Shown here piece by piece: positions 47,501-58,520 of a stretch of 64,000 nucleotides of DNA. Both the position numbers and the translations under genes were made by a program. The DNA is from Mytilus edulis (taxonomy: Eukaryota; Mollusca; Bivalvia; Mytilida; Mytilidae). The DNA lies in assembly GCF_963676685.1 (NCBI RefSeq), contig NC_092354.1, forward strand, positions 27,436,193 to 27,500,192. The letters run 5' to 3'. The notes below the pieces were generated by a model that worked only from the letters and a program-made list of their open reading frames with translations, made no database searches and was not told the origin of the DNA. Positions within the stretch are counted from its first letter, which is position 1; every line of letters starts with the position of its first letter.

Positions 47501-49534
47501 CCAAAAAAAAAATTTCAAATGTATCAATTGCGCCAGTTTTCGGAACTCATTTGCGCCAATTTACCTGAACACATATTGATCGTACATATTAAAGATTAAT
47601 ATATATTAAGAATGATTTTTGTGTATGAATTATTAGTTTTTGGACAATATAGTAAAATTTCAAGCTACAACTTACATTAAATTGAGAAGTACAAATGCAC
47701 CAGCATTTAGAACTAGGCATGTGTCAGAAAAGGAAAGTTTCGCCGTTGAAAAGTATGAGAAATATGCAGAAGGAGAACTTAGCCGCATAGACTTTGTATG
47801 TGTAATGAGTTATAAATTCTAGCCTTTAACTTCTTAAACAGATAGAATGAAATTCAAAACAGTGTGGCTGTGGCCATTGATTGACACATTAAATTCATCC
47901 ATTGACTGGGGACAATTTAGGTGAACGTTTTTATGTAACGACCACTGCTCACTATGTACTTTTGAAAGACACTTAAACTATGAGGTCACCAAAGGTTCTC
48001 AACACCTTAATAAAGTAGTTAGAAAAAATTATTATCAGAAATAACTCGATGTTTTGATTTATATCAATTATATAAATCAAAACATAAAGGTTATTCCTGG
48101 TTATTTTTTCGAATTATTTTATAATAAAAGGCGTTAAGAAACCTTTGGTGACCCTACAGTTTAAATGTCTATCGTAGGTACGTCGTGAACAGTGGTCGTT
48201 ACAGACAAACGTTCACGTAAATTGTCCCCAGTCAATGGATGAATTTAATGTGTCAATCAATGGCCACAGCCACACTGTTTTGAATTTCATTCTATATTAT
48301 TATGATGTCCGACTGTACATAGTTTTATAATTAAAGTTAATCATTAAATGACTTAAAATTACTTTAACTCTGCCAGTGAAAACTGCAAGTCCCAAGCCTG
48401 GATAAAGGAGGAGGGAAGTCATTTTTCTTTAAATTGGCGCAATCGTATATTTTATTTTTGGCGCAAATGATACCATGTAATTTTAAAACAGGTGGTGCAA
48501 ACGTAGCATCGGAGAAAAAGAGTTGTGGCGCAAAAGGACGCATTTTTGGCGCAAACGGATCTCTCCCTCTATGTCCACTCTTGTTTTCATTGTGTTTGAA
48601 GATGTTAATCCTATAATCCCGTACAAATCACAAATTTGAATAAACTATATTGCATGAAATTCATTCGATACATTTAAATAAATAAGATATTTATACAAAC
48701 CTATAGTGTTAAAATTTGAAAAATGTAATTTGTTTGACCACATTGAAAAATAAAAAAATAAATTTCGACTTTGACAAAAATAAACTACCCCTCCCCCCCC
48801 CCCCCTTTTATAGTTTATCCCTGACACGCTCATTCTACATGGTTTTTTTTCTTATCTCTTTTCAGCTTTCAACAACAGCCAAGGTAATGAAAATTGAAAT
48901 CCCTAAAGTACAAATGCTCTATGGCAATCCTACAAATCTCCAAGACATAATTGTGGTGGACAACACCAACCAAATAAGAATTACTCTATGGGATGCATCA
49001 GTTTCAAGTGTGCAATTAGATAATACATATAATTTTGAAAATTTGTCCGTGAGGAACTTCAAAAATGAAACATATCTCACAACAACCAAGTCCACAAAGA
49101 TCAACAGAACTGAAGATCTCAATAATGCTGTAGAGTATGAAGCAACAGCTGCTGAAATACCAACAACTATTGTTGGAACTGTAACAGAAATTAAAATAAC
49201 ACAAAGTTATATGTGCAAATCATGTACAAGGAAATTGCCAGAGATGTTAACAGAAGAAAAGTACAATAGATGCACATTCTGCAAAATGTTACAAAAAACA
49301 GAAAACTTTGTTTCCTGTCTGACTGCAACATTAAATGTAGAATCAGAAGATGAACCTGAAGATAACCAACCCTCTAAACTAACAATCTTCAATACTCAAA
49401 TTAATAACTTTTGTACACTAAACAACAAAGAAGAACTGCTTAAAGATCATCTCAAAATGGAAGAATTCTTTCTAGAAGAAACATTCGCTTTTAACCTTTT
49501 TGACAACATAGTAGATTCTTTTACAGTGATGTAG
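44569..49534 (+). CDS. RPA-like single-strand DNA-binding protein (split gene, Helitron companion)
   Basis: First exon 44569-44964: 132 codons from MASNKRPASATDSEEYQG, ending at the donor ATT|GTAAGT in phase 0. Last exon 48866-49534: acceptor TTTTCAG|CTTTCA, phase 0, 222 codons. Joined directly they give about 354 residues. The first exon carries an OB-fold start (KYFDFTLQINTSNYKRVVCFD). The last exon carries a second OB fold (QDIIVVDNTNQIRITLWDAS, NFENLSVRNFKNETYLTTTK) and a C-x2-C...C-x2-C zinc motif (YMCKSC...RCTFC) as in the large RPA subunit. A middle exon near 45528-45575 (IPQRLSPKTNVKIK) is plausible but its donor is unclear. Helitrons of animals and plants often encode such RPA proteins to coat displaced single strands. 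Orientation and nearness to the Rep/helicase frame suggest the same element. A host RPA1-like gene is the alternative. Confidence 0.75.
45281..45412. repeat. Direct duplication of about 65 bp
   Basis: 'agcaaaatccttaaaa...atacatatttgaaatttatt...tatctaggtcatgcaatat' occurs twice in tandem inside the RPA-like gene's intron, the second copy with an extra TATATA. Confidence 0.85.
45722..46028. mobile_element. piggyBac-type MITE (CCCT ends, TTAA duplication)
   Basis: The 299 bp element 45726-46024 starts CCCTCTTGCTGCCG and ends CGGCAACAAGAGGG. That is a 14 bp inverted repeat with one mismatch, flanked by TTAA at 45722-45725 and 46025-46028. CCC(T) ends with TTAA targets are canonical for piggyBac. 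No coding frame. Confidence 0.85.
46385..46640. repeat. Loose array of 'cccattcatatatt' units
   Basis: cccattcatatatt recurs with about 50-80 bp spacing (near 46406, 46470 and 46559), each followed by text like 'aaatcataac' or 'aaattgcccc'. Short-unit degenerate repetition, no coding function seen. Confidence 0.55.
46802..47424. mobile_element. hAT-like MITE
   Basis: The 611 bp segment 46808-47418 starts CAGGGGTCGAAAT and ends ATTCAACCCCTG. The ends are inverted repeats (CAGGGGT[C/T]GAA) of the kind typical of hAT elements. AATGCA flanks both sides (46802-46807 and 47419-47424), probably the remains of an 8 bp duplication. A second inverted pair built on 'ctggtccagtggtcc' lies just inside the ends. 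No transposase frame. Confidence 0.75.
47448..48570. mobile_element. Outer inverted-repeat element holding the palindrome
   Basis: 'tccttttgcgcc' and 'ggtatcatttgcgccaaaaa' on the left (47458-47520) recur inverted on the right (48430-48550) as 'tttttggcgcaaatgatacc' and 'ggcgcaaaagga'. Multiple GCGCC/GGCGC blocks occur on each side. The nested 454 bp palindrome lies between the arms. A foldback-type or MITE-in-MITE arrangement is inferred; exact ends and target duplication are not resolved. Confidence 0.6.
47842..48295. mobile_element. 454-bp near-perfect palindrome
   Basis: The left arm starts atagaatgaaattcaaaaca and the right arm is its inverse ending ttgaatttcattctat. The arms match for about 220 bp with scattered differences (for example ttaggtgaac versus ttacgtgaac). 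The centre is perfect: atgttttgatttata, 5 bases, tataaatcaaaacat (about 48050-48085). Such a structure can extrude a long hairpin. It sits in the intron of the RPA-like gene. Confidence 0.9.
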
Positions 49535-49779
49535 GTACATGTACCAAATTTCTTCAAAAGCATGAATACATGTATCATTACCTGTTAACCTTTTTTTAGA
49601 AATATAAATAGACTATCCTTATCCATATATATGTATTTTATTTAAATTTTATTATCTGATAATTACAAAAATACTGGAATATGCATAGCACAGCTGCATT
49701 TAACATTTCTTTTAAAACATATTTACACCATCTAAAATAGACACCATTCTAAAACAACTTTGTGCAAGCACTTATTAAA

Positions 49780-50425
49780 GTTAATGTGTCCAATGACTTT
49801 TACAGTACATTTATATATAATCTTTAGTCATTTGTCAGCAAGACAAAAAAAAACTATATTGTCATTGAAGTATAGATGTTAAACTTCTTAAGTTAGTGAT
49901 TTTGATATTCTCAAACCACATACATTTAAATTTGTTCTACAACTTTGAAGAAGAAACTTATTCAAGTGATCATGTCCAATGACTTTTACAGTACATTTAT
50001 ATAGTCTTTAGTCGTTTGTCAGGAAGACAACATATGACTTTTACACTACATTTATATAGTCTTTAGTCGTTTGTCAGGAAGACAACATATGACTTTTACA
50101 GTACATTTATATAGTCTTTAGTCGTTTGTCAGGAAGACAACATATGACTTTTACAGTACATTTATATAGTCTTTAGTCGTTTGTCAGGAAGACAACATTT
50201 TTTTATATTGTCATTGTAGTATGGATGTTAGACATCTTAAGTTAGTGATTTTGATATTCTCAAAGCACATACATGTAAATTTGTTCTACAACTTTGTGCA
50301 AGAAACTTATTCAAGTGATCATGTCCAATGACTTTTACAGTACATTTATATAGTCTTTAGTCGTTTGTCAGGAAGACAACATTTTTTTATATTGTCATTG
50401 TAGTATTAATGTTAGACATCTTAAG
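49780..50425. repeat. Nested tandem repeats 3' of the RPA-like gene
   Basis: A unit 'atgacttttacagtacattt...agtctttagtcgtttgtcag' of about 58 bp is repeated head to tail at 49978-50200, with further copies near 49793 and 50328. A longer unit that adds 'tcttaagttagtgattttga' occurs about three times (49889, 50238, 50420). A two-level repeat structure. Confidence 0.85.
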
Positions 50426-51640
50426 TTAGTGATTTTGATTATCTTTTAAAGCACATTAGTGTTAAATTGTTAAACAAAACTCAAAATACTAAGAAAACAA
50501 AACACTGATGACAATTTGAACATATTCAGTCAAAAATTAAATTCATTGTTTACATACTACCAACCATTTTTTTAACTGTCTTGTTAGAAAATACTTTAAT
50601 TTTGAATATATATACAATGAACTGTTTTCAAGTGTAATAAACAATTGATATATTTTTATCCATTGCTTGAGGGTGTAAGCTGCTAAAGTTTTTTAATATT
50701 CATCAAATTACAGAATGATCTTTTTCATTTCATATATCATCTACATATAAAACAATAAGCAATTTGTTAAATATCTTATGAATCCTTGATTTAAATTTTA
50801 TTACATCTTAAATAATAAAACTCATCCTTAATATAATGTTGACATGTCAAAATATATACTTTTCTCACCAAAATTCAATATATTTGTATCTTAAAAAACA
50901 AGCACAATCAACTATAATAATTTTATGTACTTTTAGTCTATTCAATATTCACTAGTTGTTTGAACACTAAACAGTGGACACACCCAGACAAAACACTTTT
51001 TTTATTGAATTTTCATTTTATTGTTATTAGATACTTCCATTGCATGGAGAACGTCATTATAGATCAAACAAATTATTATTTAATGTATAAGCATGAATAT
51101 ATACTACTACCTTGTGTTTTACTCCTTTGTTAGTATTAAAAAGTGCGTTTTGTTTAAATATATAATTCAGCAGATATATTTTGTGACTACAAACCAATAA
51201 ACCATTATTGTTTTTAAGTTGCATAAATCTTATATTTTCCAAAATAATTTTACTAAAATTTATTTTTTTCATTCTTGGACTTTTTTTAGACATGATTCAC
51301 TGAAACAAATTTTAAAATTGCTATTAAATTTTGTCTTGATCATCTGCTATTTAATATTGAATATTGTTCATCTATTATTAATGCATTTTTATGTTTTTAC
51401 AGTTTATTATAATAAAAGAATAATTGATTACCTATCACTGACAACTTATATTATACCTATGCCTTTAAGTGCAAGAGTTGAAGACCCCGCCATTTTAGAG
51501 GTCAATCTATAGTATTCAGTCTGTCCATCCATCCACAACAAAATATTATCCACTCTATATCTTGAGAACAGTTATGATTTCAAAGTTTAAACTTCACATG
51601 AATATTAAGCAATACCAGAGGGTATGTCATTATGTATGTA
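50426..51640. other. Intergenic, nothing recognised
   Basis: AT-rich. A 97-codon open frame at 51219-51512 is hydrophobic and composition-driven, with no domain; not called as a gene. Confidence 0.4.
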
Positions 51641-52205
51641 CAACTTTGTAGGTGAAGGTCAAAACCTAGATTTTAGCATAGAACCTGATGTCCTATGAAA
51701 AAGATCATGTCCACTCTTTATCTTCTTATATCTTTATTGCAAAACAAAAATCATTTTTATGTCCCACCTACAATAGTAGAGAGCTCGAGGCATTATGTTT
51801 TCTGGTCTGTGGCTCTGTTCCTTCGTTCATCCATCTATGCGTCCGTTCAGGTTCAAGTTTTTGGTCAACGTAGTTTTTGATGAAGCTGAAGTCCAATCAA
51901 CTTGAAACTTAGTACACTTGTTGTTTATCATATGATCTTTCTAATTTTAAAGCCAAATTAGACTTTTGACTTCAATTTCATGATCCATTAAACATAGAAA
52001 TGAAAGTTTCAGGTTAAAGTTTTTGGTCAAGGTAGTTTTTGATAAATTTCAACTTGAAACTTGAAACTTATTGCATATGTTCCCTATAGTATAATCTTTC
52101 TAATTTTAATGCCAAAGTAGATTTTTACCCAATTTCACAGTCCATGGAACATGCAAAAGGATAGTGCTAGTGCCACATCCGTGTACTTTGGACACAATTC
52201 TTGTT
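51640..52205. repeat. Abundant mussel repeat with 'agtttttggtcaaggtag' blocks
   Basis: 'tttttatgtcccacctacaa', 'gttaaagtttttggtcaagg', 'atcaacttgaaacttagtac' and 'ggacacaattcttgttcg' are in the order of an abundant dispersed mussel repeat by recall. The middle is internally duplicated (about 51850-51960 and 52010-52110). Confidence 0.65.
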
Positions 52206-52594
52206 CGTCATTGCAATAAAAACTCAACAACAAACACAAGAAAACATAGCTATATTAAAATACATGCTAATATACTCATTTGAAACCATGCTAATTACTT
52301 GCAGCTGCTGTGTGTTATTACTTCAATAACAATAAGAAGCAACAAAGGACTAAAAAAAAAATTAAACTTGTCACATATCTGCACCTATCCCAACTGCAAT
52401 CTTTAAGCAGTCAGAATTATTCAGCCTTTCTGGTAAACTTCACACAGTTGTAGTACACAACCTGAGGTTGTGCATGCAGGAAATTATTACTGGTCACAAT
52501 TATTTTAAGGGAGATAATTGATTTTACTTAGTTAAATATAGCTATAAATGGCAACAAGTCTGTAATTCAACTACTCCTAAACAGATTAATCAAT

Positions 52595-53040
52595 ATTGAT
52601 GAAACTTTACAGTTTTTTGTCTAGCCTGCAACTTTTGTTGCAGAAAGCTCATCATACGGATAGTGATCGAGCGGCAGCGCCATTAGCTAACTTCCTAAAA
52701 GCTTTATATTTTAGAAGCTGGAAGACCTGGATGCTTCATACTTTGTATATAGATGCCTCATGTTACGAAGTTTCTGTCAGTCACATGTCCAATGTCCTTG
52801 ACCTCATTTCCATGGTTCAGTGACCACAAAAAAAAACTTCAGATTTTTTTGTAATGTTGTATTCTCTCTTATTACAAGTAATAGGATTACTATATTTGGT
52901 ATGTGCGTACCTTGCAAAATCCTCATGTCTGTCAGACAGTTTTCACTTGACCTCGACCTCATTTCATGGATCAGTGAACAAGGATAAGTTTTGGCGGTCA
53001 AGTTCATATCTCAGATACTATAAGCAATAGGGCTAGTATA
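52595..53040. repeat. Abundant mussel repeat with 'gacctcatttccatggttca' units
   Basis: It runs 'gctaacttcctaaaagcttt', 'agaagctggaagacctggat', 'ccttgacctcatttccatgg', then 'gacctcgacctcatttcatg' about 150 bp later. The family repeats a block of about 150 bp, two of which are present here. Recognised by recall. Confidence 0.65.
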
Positions 53041-53290
53041 TTTGACTTCTAACACAAAGGTTCCTGGTTGATTCCCATTATGGTCTTGAGGAAACGATGA
53101 TAGTCCGTCGGACGGGGACGATAAATGGCTGACCTGTGTTAAGAGAGAGCCACATCTCTTGCACGTTAAAGACACCCTTGTAGATTTCGAAAAAGAGTAG
53201 GCTAATGCCGCTACAAGGCAGCACTCGCACCCGCAAAGTGGAGAGGGATTAATATAAGTTGCAAAACTTGTTTCCCAATCCACTATAAAT
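53040..53290. repeat. tRNA-like SINE
   Basis: 'aggttcctggttgattccca' includes a B-box-like GGTTGATTCCC. It continues with 'cacgttaaagacacccttgt' and 'aagagtaggctaatgccgct', typical of a mollusc SINE by recall. The matching SINE tail 'ctctcgccgcgatatagcc' and 'atgcggcgtaaagcaacc' lies separately at 53628-53690. Confidence 0.65.
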
Positions 53291-53309
53291 AAATATATTG
53301 CCCTTTATA

Positions 53310-53522
53310 GTCAATATTGAACAACTTTTCGTCATTTTTGTAACTTGTATAAAAATCTTTTCTAAAACGACTTGGCCAAATTTAACCAAACTTGGCTACA
53401 ATCATAATACTAGGGTATCTATTTAAAAAAAAAGTGTCTAATGACCCCGCCTACCAACGAAGATGGCCGACATCAGTAAACACATTAACAGGTGAGCGAC
53501 ACAGGCTCTTGAGAGCCTCTAG
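53310..53522 (+). mobile_element. Helitron 3' end (5' end not resolved)
   Basis: AGGCTCT (53503-53509) pairs with AGAGCCT (53512-53518) in a tight hairpin, followed directly by CTAG (53519-53522) and then T. That is the canonical Helitron 3' terminus. The interior 'acttggccaaatttaaccaa' and 'aagatggccgaca' belongs to a very common mussel repeat; a fragment is at 32985-33040. The start with TC is not identified, so the copy may be truncated. Confidence 0.7.
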
Positions 53523-54905
53523 TTATTTGTAAATAATCAATTTGCTTTAGTCAAGAATTTTAGTGTATTGAAGGACTTTTTGTCTTATTTTAAAAATATG
53601 CTTTAAATTGTAAAAATATTCGAATTAGCTCTCGCCGCGATATAGCCTTTTTGTGCCAATGCGGCGTAAAGCAACCAACAATCAATCAATCAACCTTACA
53701 TGATTATCCAAATTGGTGTCACATTATCAAATGTGTTCTATAATTAGTACAATGGAAAATCAATTCTCTCATTACTTAACACAGACCGAAATTCTTCAAA
53801 AAAGCTTTAAATGGCATTGAAAGGTAGGCTACAGGACAACTATGTTGAACATCATTGTTTGACTCATGTTCACTGACAGTAGCCAACATGGTGACATCAT
53901 CAATCATTTCAAATTTGTTGTAGGTCAGGGTTGACAAATGATCATATTCTGTATCTGAATACAAAAGCCATCCATCCATGCTGCTCAGAGTTTCGCAAAA
54001 CTAACATGAAGTGCTTTCATAATAAATGAATATTATTCGCATCAACTTATACTTGGATTGTTTTGTGATAAAATAGCATAAACTTTTTTTAAACATTATA
54101 TATTGTTCAAGGCATGTAAGCAAATATTTTAGATCTTTCACTATGATCTGCATAAGAGACCGTGTAAATTTATGATTGAAAGATGTACATTATCTAGTTC
54201 TGCACATGCTAACTGTTTACTACGGAAAGAGTTATTTATATGGTAAGGTGTTGCACAAGTACATTATAAAAGCTGAATTAGTCTTTCATGTCTATATTTA
54301 GTGCATCTTAAACAAATGAAAACTGGTGCATAGTGAGAAAAAAAAAGTATTTGGAGTTATGATTTTTGTGTGCATAAAACCATAAATATGACCGTGTAAA
54401 ACAGACTCATTTACTAGATGAAAAACATTGTAATATTTAAAAAATACTAGTATAGTTTAGAACATTTGCAGATAAGACATACAGATATTGTAAATAAGCA
54501 AGTATTTAAGCATTCGAATAATTATTTAGTATTTAGAAAGCGTTTCTTCAATTCAAAACTATGCTGTATAACACTTTTTCAGTATTATATACCCTTTCAT
54601 CTATAAATTGTTGCCAAAATGTTTGTTTATCTATATTGTGATGCTTAAAATATATTGTGATGCTTAAAATTATCTTCTACTTAGTATATATTGTAAATGC
54701 TTTATCAATAGCAATGCAAAGTATGAACGTCAATAATGTCACGTTAATTGGTTAAAGAATTTCTTTGATCGAAACATTTGGAAACGTTTTTAAATAATTT
54801 TAAAATACATACTGATGGATGGAATTCAACATTCTCAATCCCCTGCAATACATTTAAAATTAATATACATGCAACTACAATATTCATTTAATATTTCTCT
54901 CCTCA
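53523..54905. other. Intergenic with SINE tail
   Basis: Apart from the SINE tail at 53628-53690, nothing is recognised. A 67-codon minus frame at 53776-53979 lacks any domain. Confidence 0.4.
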
Positions 54906-55617
54906 CAACGTGTGTACATTTTATAAAAGAGGGACGAAAGATACCAAAGGGACAGTCAAACTCATAAATCTAAAACAAACTGACAACTCCATGGCTAAAA
55001 ATGAAAAAGACAAACAGAAAAACAATAGTACACACGACACAACATAGAAAACTAAAGAATAAACAACACGAACCCCACCAAAAACTAGGGGTGATCTCAG
55101 GTGCTCCGGAAGGGTAAGCAGATCCTGCTCCACATGTGGCACCCGTCGTGTTGCTTATGTGATTACAAATCCGGTAAATAGTCTAATTCGGTAGGTCATA
55201 TTCATGAAAGGGAAGGGGATTGTAGTTACGACGTAAGGAACATATCCGATATCATTTGTGAAACGGTTATTCCATAACGGTCAACCAACTCGTGATGGCG
55301 TCCGTAAAATTTACGAAGGGATGATTTCAACTTCACTATTTGGAACTCTTGGTTTAATAGCTTCCTTGTGAGCAGCAAACCTCTATCAAGAAAATCATGA
55401 TAGGAAATGCAAGCACGGGAATATCGTATCAATTGGGAGATATATACCCCGTATGCAGGTGCTGCTGGAATGTTGCTACTTAGAAATGGAAAGTTCACAA
55501 TTGGAAAGCTGAAATCATCTCTTTTGTCGTAAAGTTTTGTTTTCAACCGACCCTCATTGTCAATTTCTAGATGTAAGTCAAGATATGAAGCCGACTTAAT
55601 TGTATCTGTAGTAACAT
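54906..55617 (-). pseudogene. 5'-truncated retroelement: C-terminus of reverse-transcriptase protein plus 3' tail
   Basis: The minus frame ending at 55226 reads SASYLDLHLEIDNEGRLKTK, LYDKRDDFSFPIVNFPF, PAYGVYISQLIRYSRACISY and KLLNQEFQIVKLKSSLRKFY, ending SQMISDMF. By recall this is the C-terminal region of a reverse-transcriptase protein family common in bivalves, lancelets and cnidarians. The catalytic reverse transcriptase domain is missing, because similarity starts abruptly near TTDTIKSASY (about 55612). The rest, to 54906, is its T-rich 3' tail (on the minus strand ending 'tttggtatctttcgtccctc'), shared with 9215-9355. 5' truncation is typical of target-primed insertion. The frame is intact for 132 codons but cannot be functional alone. 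Confidence 0.8.
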
Positions 55618-55650
55618 TTGCCACATACTTTGGAGGATCTTCTTAAGTTT

Positions 55651-58103
55651 CAATTTTGTCTCTGTGACCTTTTCGATCATTGCAGATTTTTGTCTTGGTG
55701 GCTGTTATCCTTTTTTTAATTTCAATATCTTGAAGGATTGGATGCTTCTGAAGAAACTCTCTTACATCATTGGATCCTGAAAATACCCCATTTTTTTTCA
55801 TTGGCACAGTTATTCGTTAAGGATACAGAAAAAATATTTTTTGTTAGAATGTATTTTACAGAGTTACCCATAATGTGCATTTGAAAAGGCAGGGTCTATA
55901 ACATCCACCACCATCATCTTTATTCTGGTTCCATGCCCAATGTTGTTGTCCAGGCATCGCACCAACTCGTATAACCACACAAGCTTTTCTAAATCCACCC
56001 AGTACAGCAGTCTAATTCCATCTTGGGTGCTGGAATGTGCTAAGTTGTGGTAAATTCCAACAAGGTCTTTATCCAGACTTGCTGTCTGGTCTATTGAATT
56101 TAACATGCTCTCAATCTCATGTTTATTACTTGTATCTCTATTACACAAATCGCATGGTGTGTGTATAACTGGTAGATCGTAAAGTGTGATCTTTTCATAT
56201 CGCAACTTAAAATCCATGGTTGTAGTGTTTTGGAAAAGCCTTTGAAGAGCAATGTTCAGCAAATTTCTGTTACTTTGGATATATATTATTTTGAATGGAG
56301 GTTTCCCCTCCCAACTACATATATGTAAATCTGAATGTTTTAGTTTTCATTTGGAGGAGGAGTGTGAAATCAACTTTTAAAAGCTTGGGGGTGGGGGAGA
56401 TCTGGTTTGAAAAAAAAAGCAGTCCAATCAAATTTGATTCCCATTTTCAGCATACATTTTGTACTTTGTTTCGTTTATTTTTTTTATATTTATCATGTTT
56501 ATATATACAAGTCACTATTAAGCTTGTAGGTTGAAGTTGAAATATATTAAATAAAGTGCTTTTTAAACTGTTGTGGAAGATATAAAGTGTCTTGTTTTTT
56601 TTTTAATATGTTCAGATTTCAGCATATTTATCCTTTCTTATTAGTTGATTAGTCAATAAAAATGTTTTAGTATTTTACATTAGATAATGGAACTATAATT
56701 TCACTGACAATAATTTTGCACTTCATACATTGTGCACAAAATCCCACGAGCATAACAAATATAACATCAGAACAAAATACTTGAATTTGGGATAGACAAG
56801 TACCGTGACACGTCTTATCGCAATGTGAAATAACATTAAAATAAAGCTGCACCCTGCGGAGCACCTGTTTCTAATCTGTTGAACATTTTGTAAACCATGA
56901 GTTCCACCTAAAACTTGTCAAATTATTGTCAATATATGAAAAACGTCTAACTTTAATAATGCTGATAACACACCAGTTAATTAAATCATAAATAATGACA
57001 ACAGTTGTATACCGCTGTTCAAAACTCATAAATCCATGGACTAAAACAAAATCGGGGTAACAAACCGAAACCGAGGGAAACGCATTAAATACAAGAGAAG
57101 AACAACGACACAATATCAAAATGCAACTCACACAGAAACGGACCAAGCACCAGACAAAATCCAACGAGAACAACAAACATAACATCCAAACCAAACGCAT
57201 GAATTTGGGATAGACAAGTACCATGACACGTCTTACGGTAATGTGAACCCACACTCAAAAATAAGAGAAAACAAACGACACAACGTTAAAATGTAACACA
57301 CACTGAAATGAACTATAATATAACAATGGCCATATTCCTGATTTGGTACAGGACATTTTTAAAGGCAAAAATGGGGGGTTGAACCTGGTTTTGTAGCATA
57401 CCAAACCTCCCTCTTTTAAGGCCATGTGAAATATAACATTAAAATGACAACACAACATTACAGGGCTACAATATAATTGAATTAGGGGCCTGAATGAGGT
57501 ATTCATATCGAAATCACATCTAGAGTTTATCATGCAGTATTATATCAAATATAATTTCAGTTTGACGTAGCCTCTAGATTTTTTCTTCTGTTTGTTGAAA
57601 CATGTATGCTGTAGACCTTCTTTTAAAAGTATACTAATTAATTGATAAAGTGTCATTGGAGGGGGCAGTTGCTGTCTGTTCTAACATTTTCTTCTGACTT
57701 TCTGCTAGTTGCTTTGAATGTCCGGGTCCAATGTTTAACTTGCTGGGAGTAACCAATGTAACATTTTTGATTATATCTTCATGTGTTGGAAACAACATGT
57801 CTACGCCGTTTACTTTCTTAACCCATCGCTGCTAAGAGCTGGTTCTGCATTTTTAACTTTGTCGAAGATCTCTCCTAACCCGATATATGTTGGTCTAGTC
57901 TTTCTGTTTTTCTTGACATCTTTGATCACAAATACTGCTGTAACCGGATCAGCCTTCAAACTTTTTAACCTTTCTAATTGGCATTTAATTTGTTTAATAA
58001 CTTCACATTCTATACGACGATCATTCGACAAATTTGCCAAGGACTCCTTTTCTTGTTTTATATATCTTTTTTTCACCGATTTTATATTTACGGGATTGGT
58101 CAC
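55651..58103 (-). CDS. Unrecognised split gene (partial model)
   Basis: Two minus-strand exons fit well: about 58103-57814 (KSVKKRYIKQEKESLANLSN, CQLERLKSLKADPVTAVFVI, ending SSDGLRK; donor AGAAA|GTAAAC) and 56266-55868 (acceptor AACAG, MDFKLRYEKITLYDLPVIHT, PCDLCNRDT, YWVDLEKLVWLYELVRCLDN, ending AHYG; donor GG|GTAACT). The phases agree (2 into 2). A possible last exon is 55775-55651 (SNDVREFLQKHPILQDIEIK, ending DKIET), but its phase does not fit without a one-base shift. No proper ATG is seen; the first exon has a TGA just upstream. A CxxC pair (CDLC) and a charged helical start are the only marks I can point to. I do not recognise the family; it may be a mobile-element gene or already decayed. 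The truncated retroelement lies immediately beyond its end. Confidence 0.5.
56760..57540 (-). repeat. Retroelement tail-like repeat within the intron
   Basis: 'aatttgggatagacaagtac...gacacgtctta' occurs twice (56784-56822 and 57202-57238). Between and beyond are 'catggactaaaacaaaatcg', 'ggttgaacctggttttgtag' and 'gtgaaatataacattaaaat', all part of a known mussel repeat by recall. On the minus strand it has the T-rich style of the tail at 54906-55130. It occupies the intron 55868-57814 of the neighbouring gene model. Confidence 0.6.
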
Positions 58104-58520
58104 AATTCATTCTGAAAAATAAACGATGGAATATGTAAGGTTATCAATAAAATATTCTATTTGATTAGTATGCCCTACATTTAGAATACATTTAGATCAC
58201 TGACTTACTGACCCCCTCTCCAATATCCATCTCATTACGTAAACGATACAATATGGGAAGGAATATGAACATTGTTAGAAAAATGTTTGAAATGACACTA
58301 GCTTCATACACATTAAAAGCCTTTTGTCTATATACAAATTATATTTGTAAATTAATTTATCGTATACCAACAATGAATTACATACTTACAATGTAGCTGA
58401 TTAGTTACATTAGTTTATAATTTATTCTTAAAAAAAACTCCGTAATGTCAATAACTATTATATTACGATTGGTGCTCCTTCTTTTTTATTAAATAAAGAT
58501 ATGTATTTTGTATGAACATT

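Noticed and set aside
53040-53290. A tRNA gene
   Set aside because: A B-box-like block is present but no cloverleaf can be formed and the flanks are those of a SINE.
56871-57533. Two minus-strand hydrophobic frames of 92 and 127 codons
   Set aside because: They fall in the T-rich tail of a dispersed repeat and read as low-complexity hydrophobic text.
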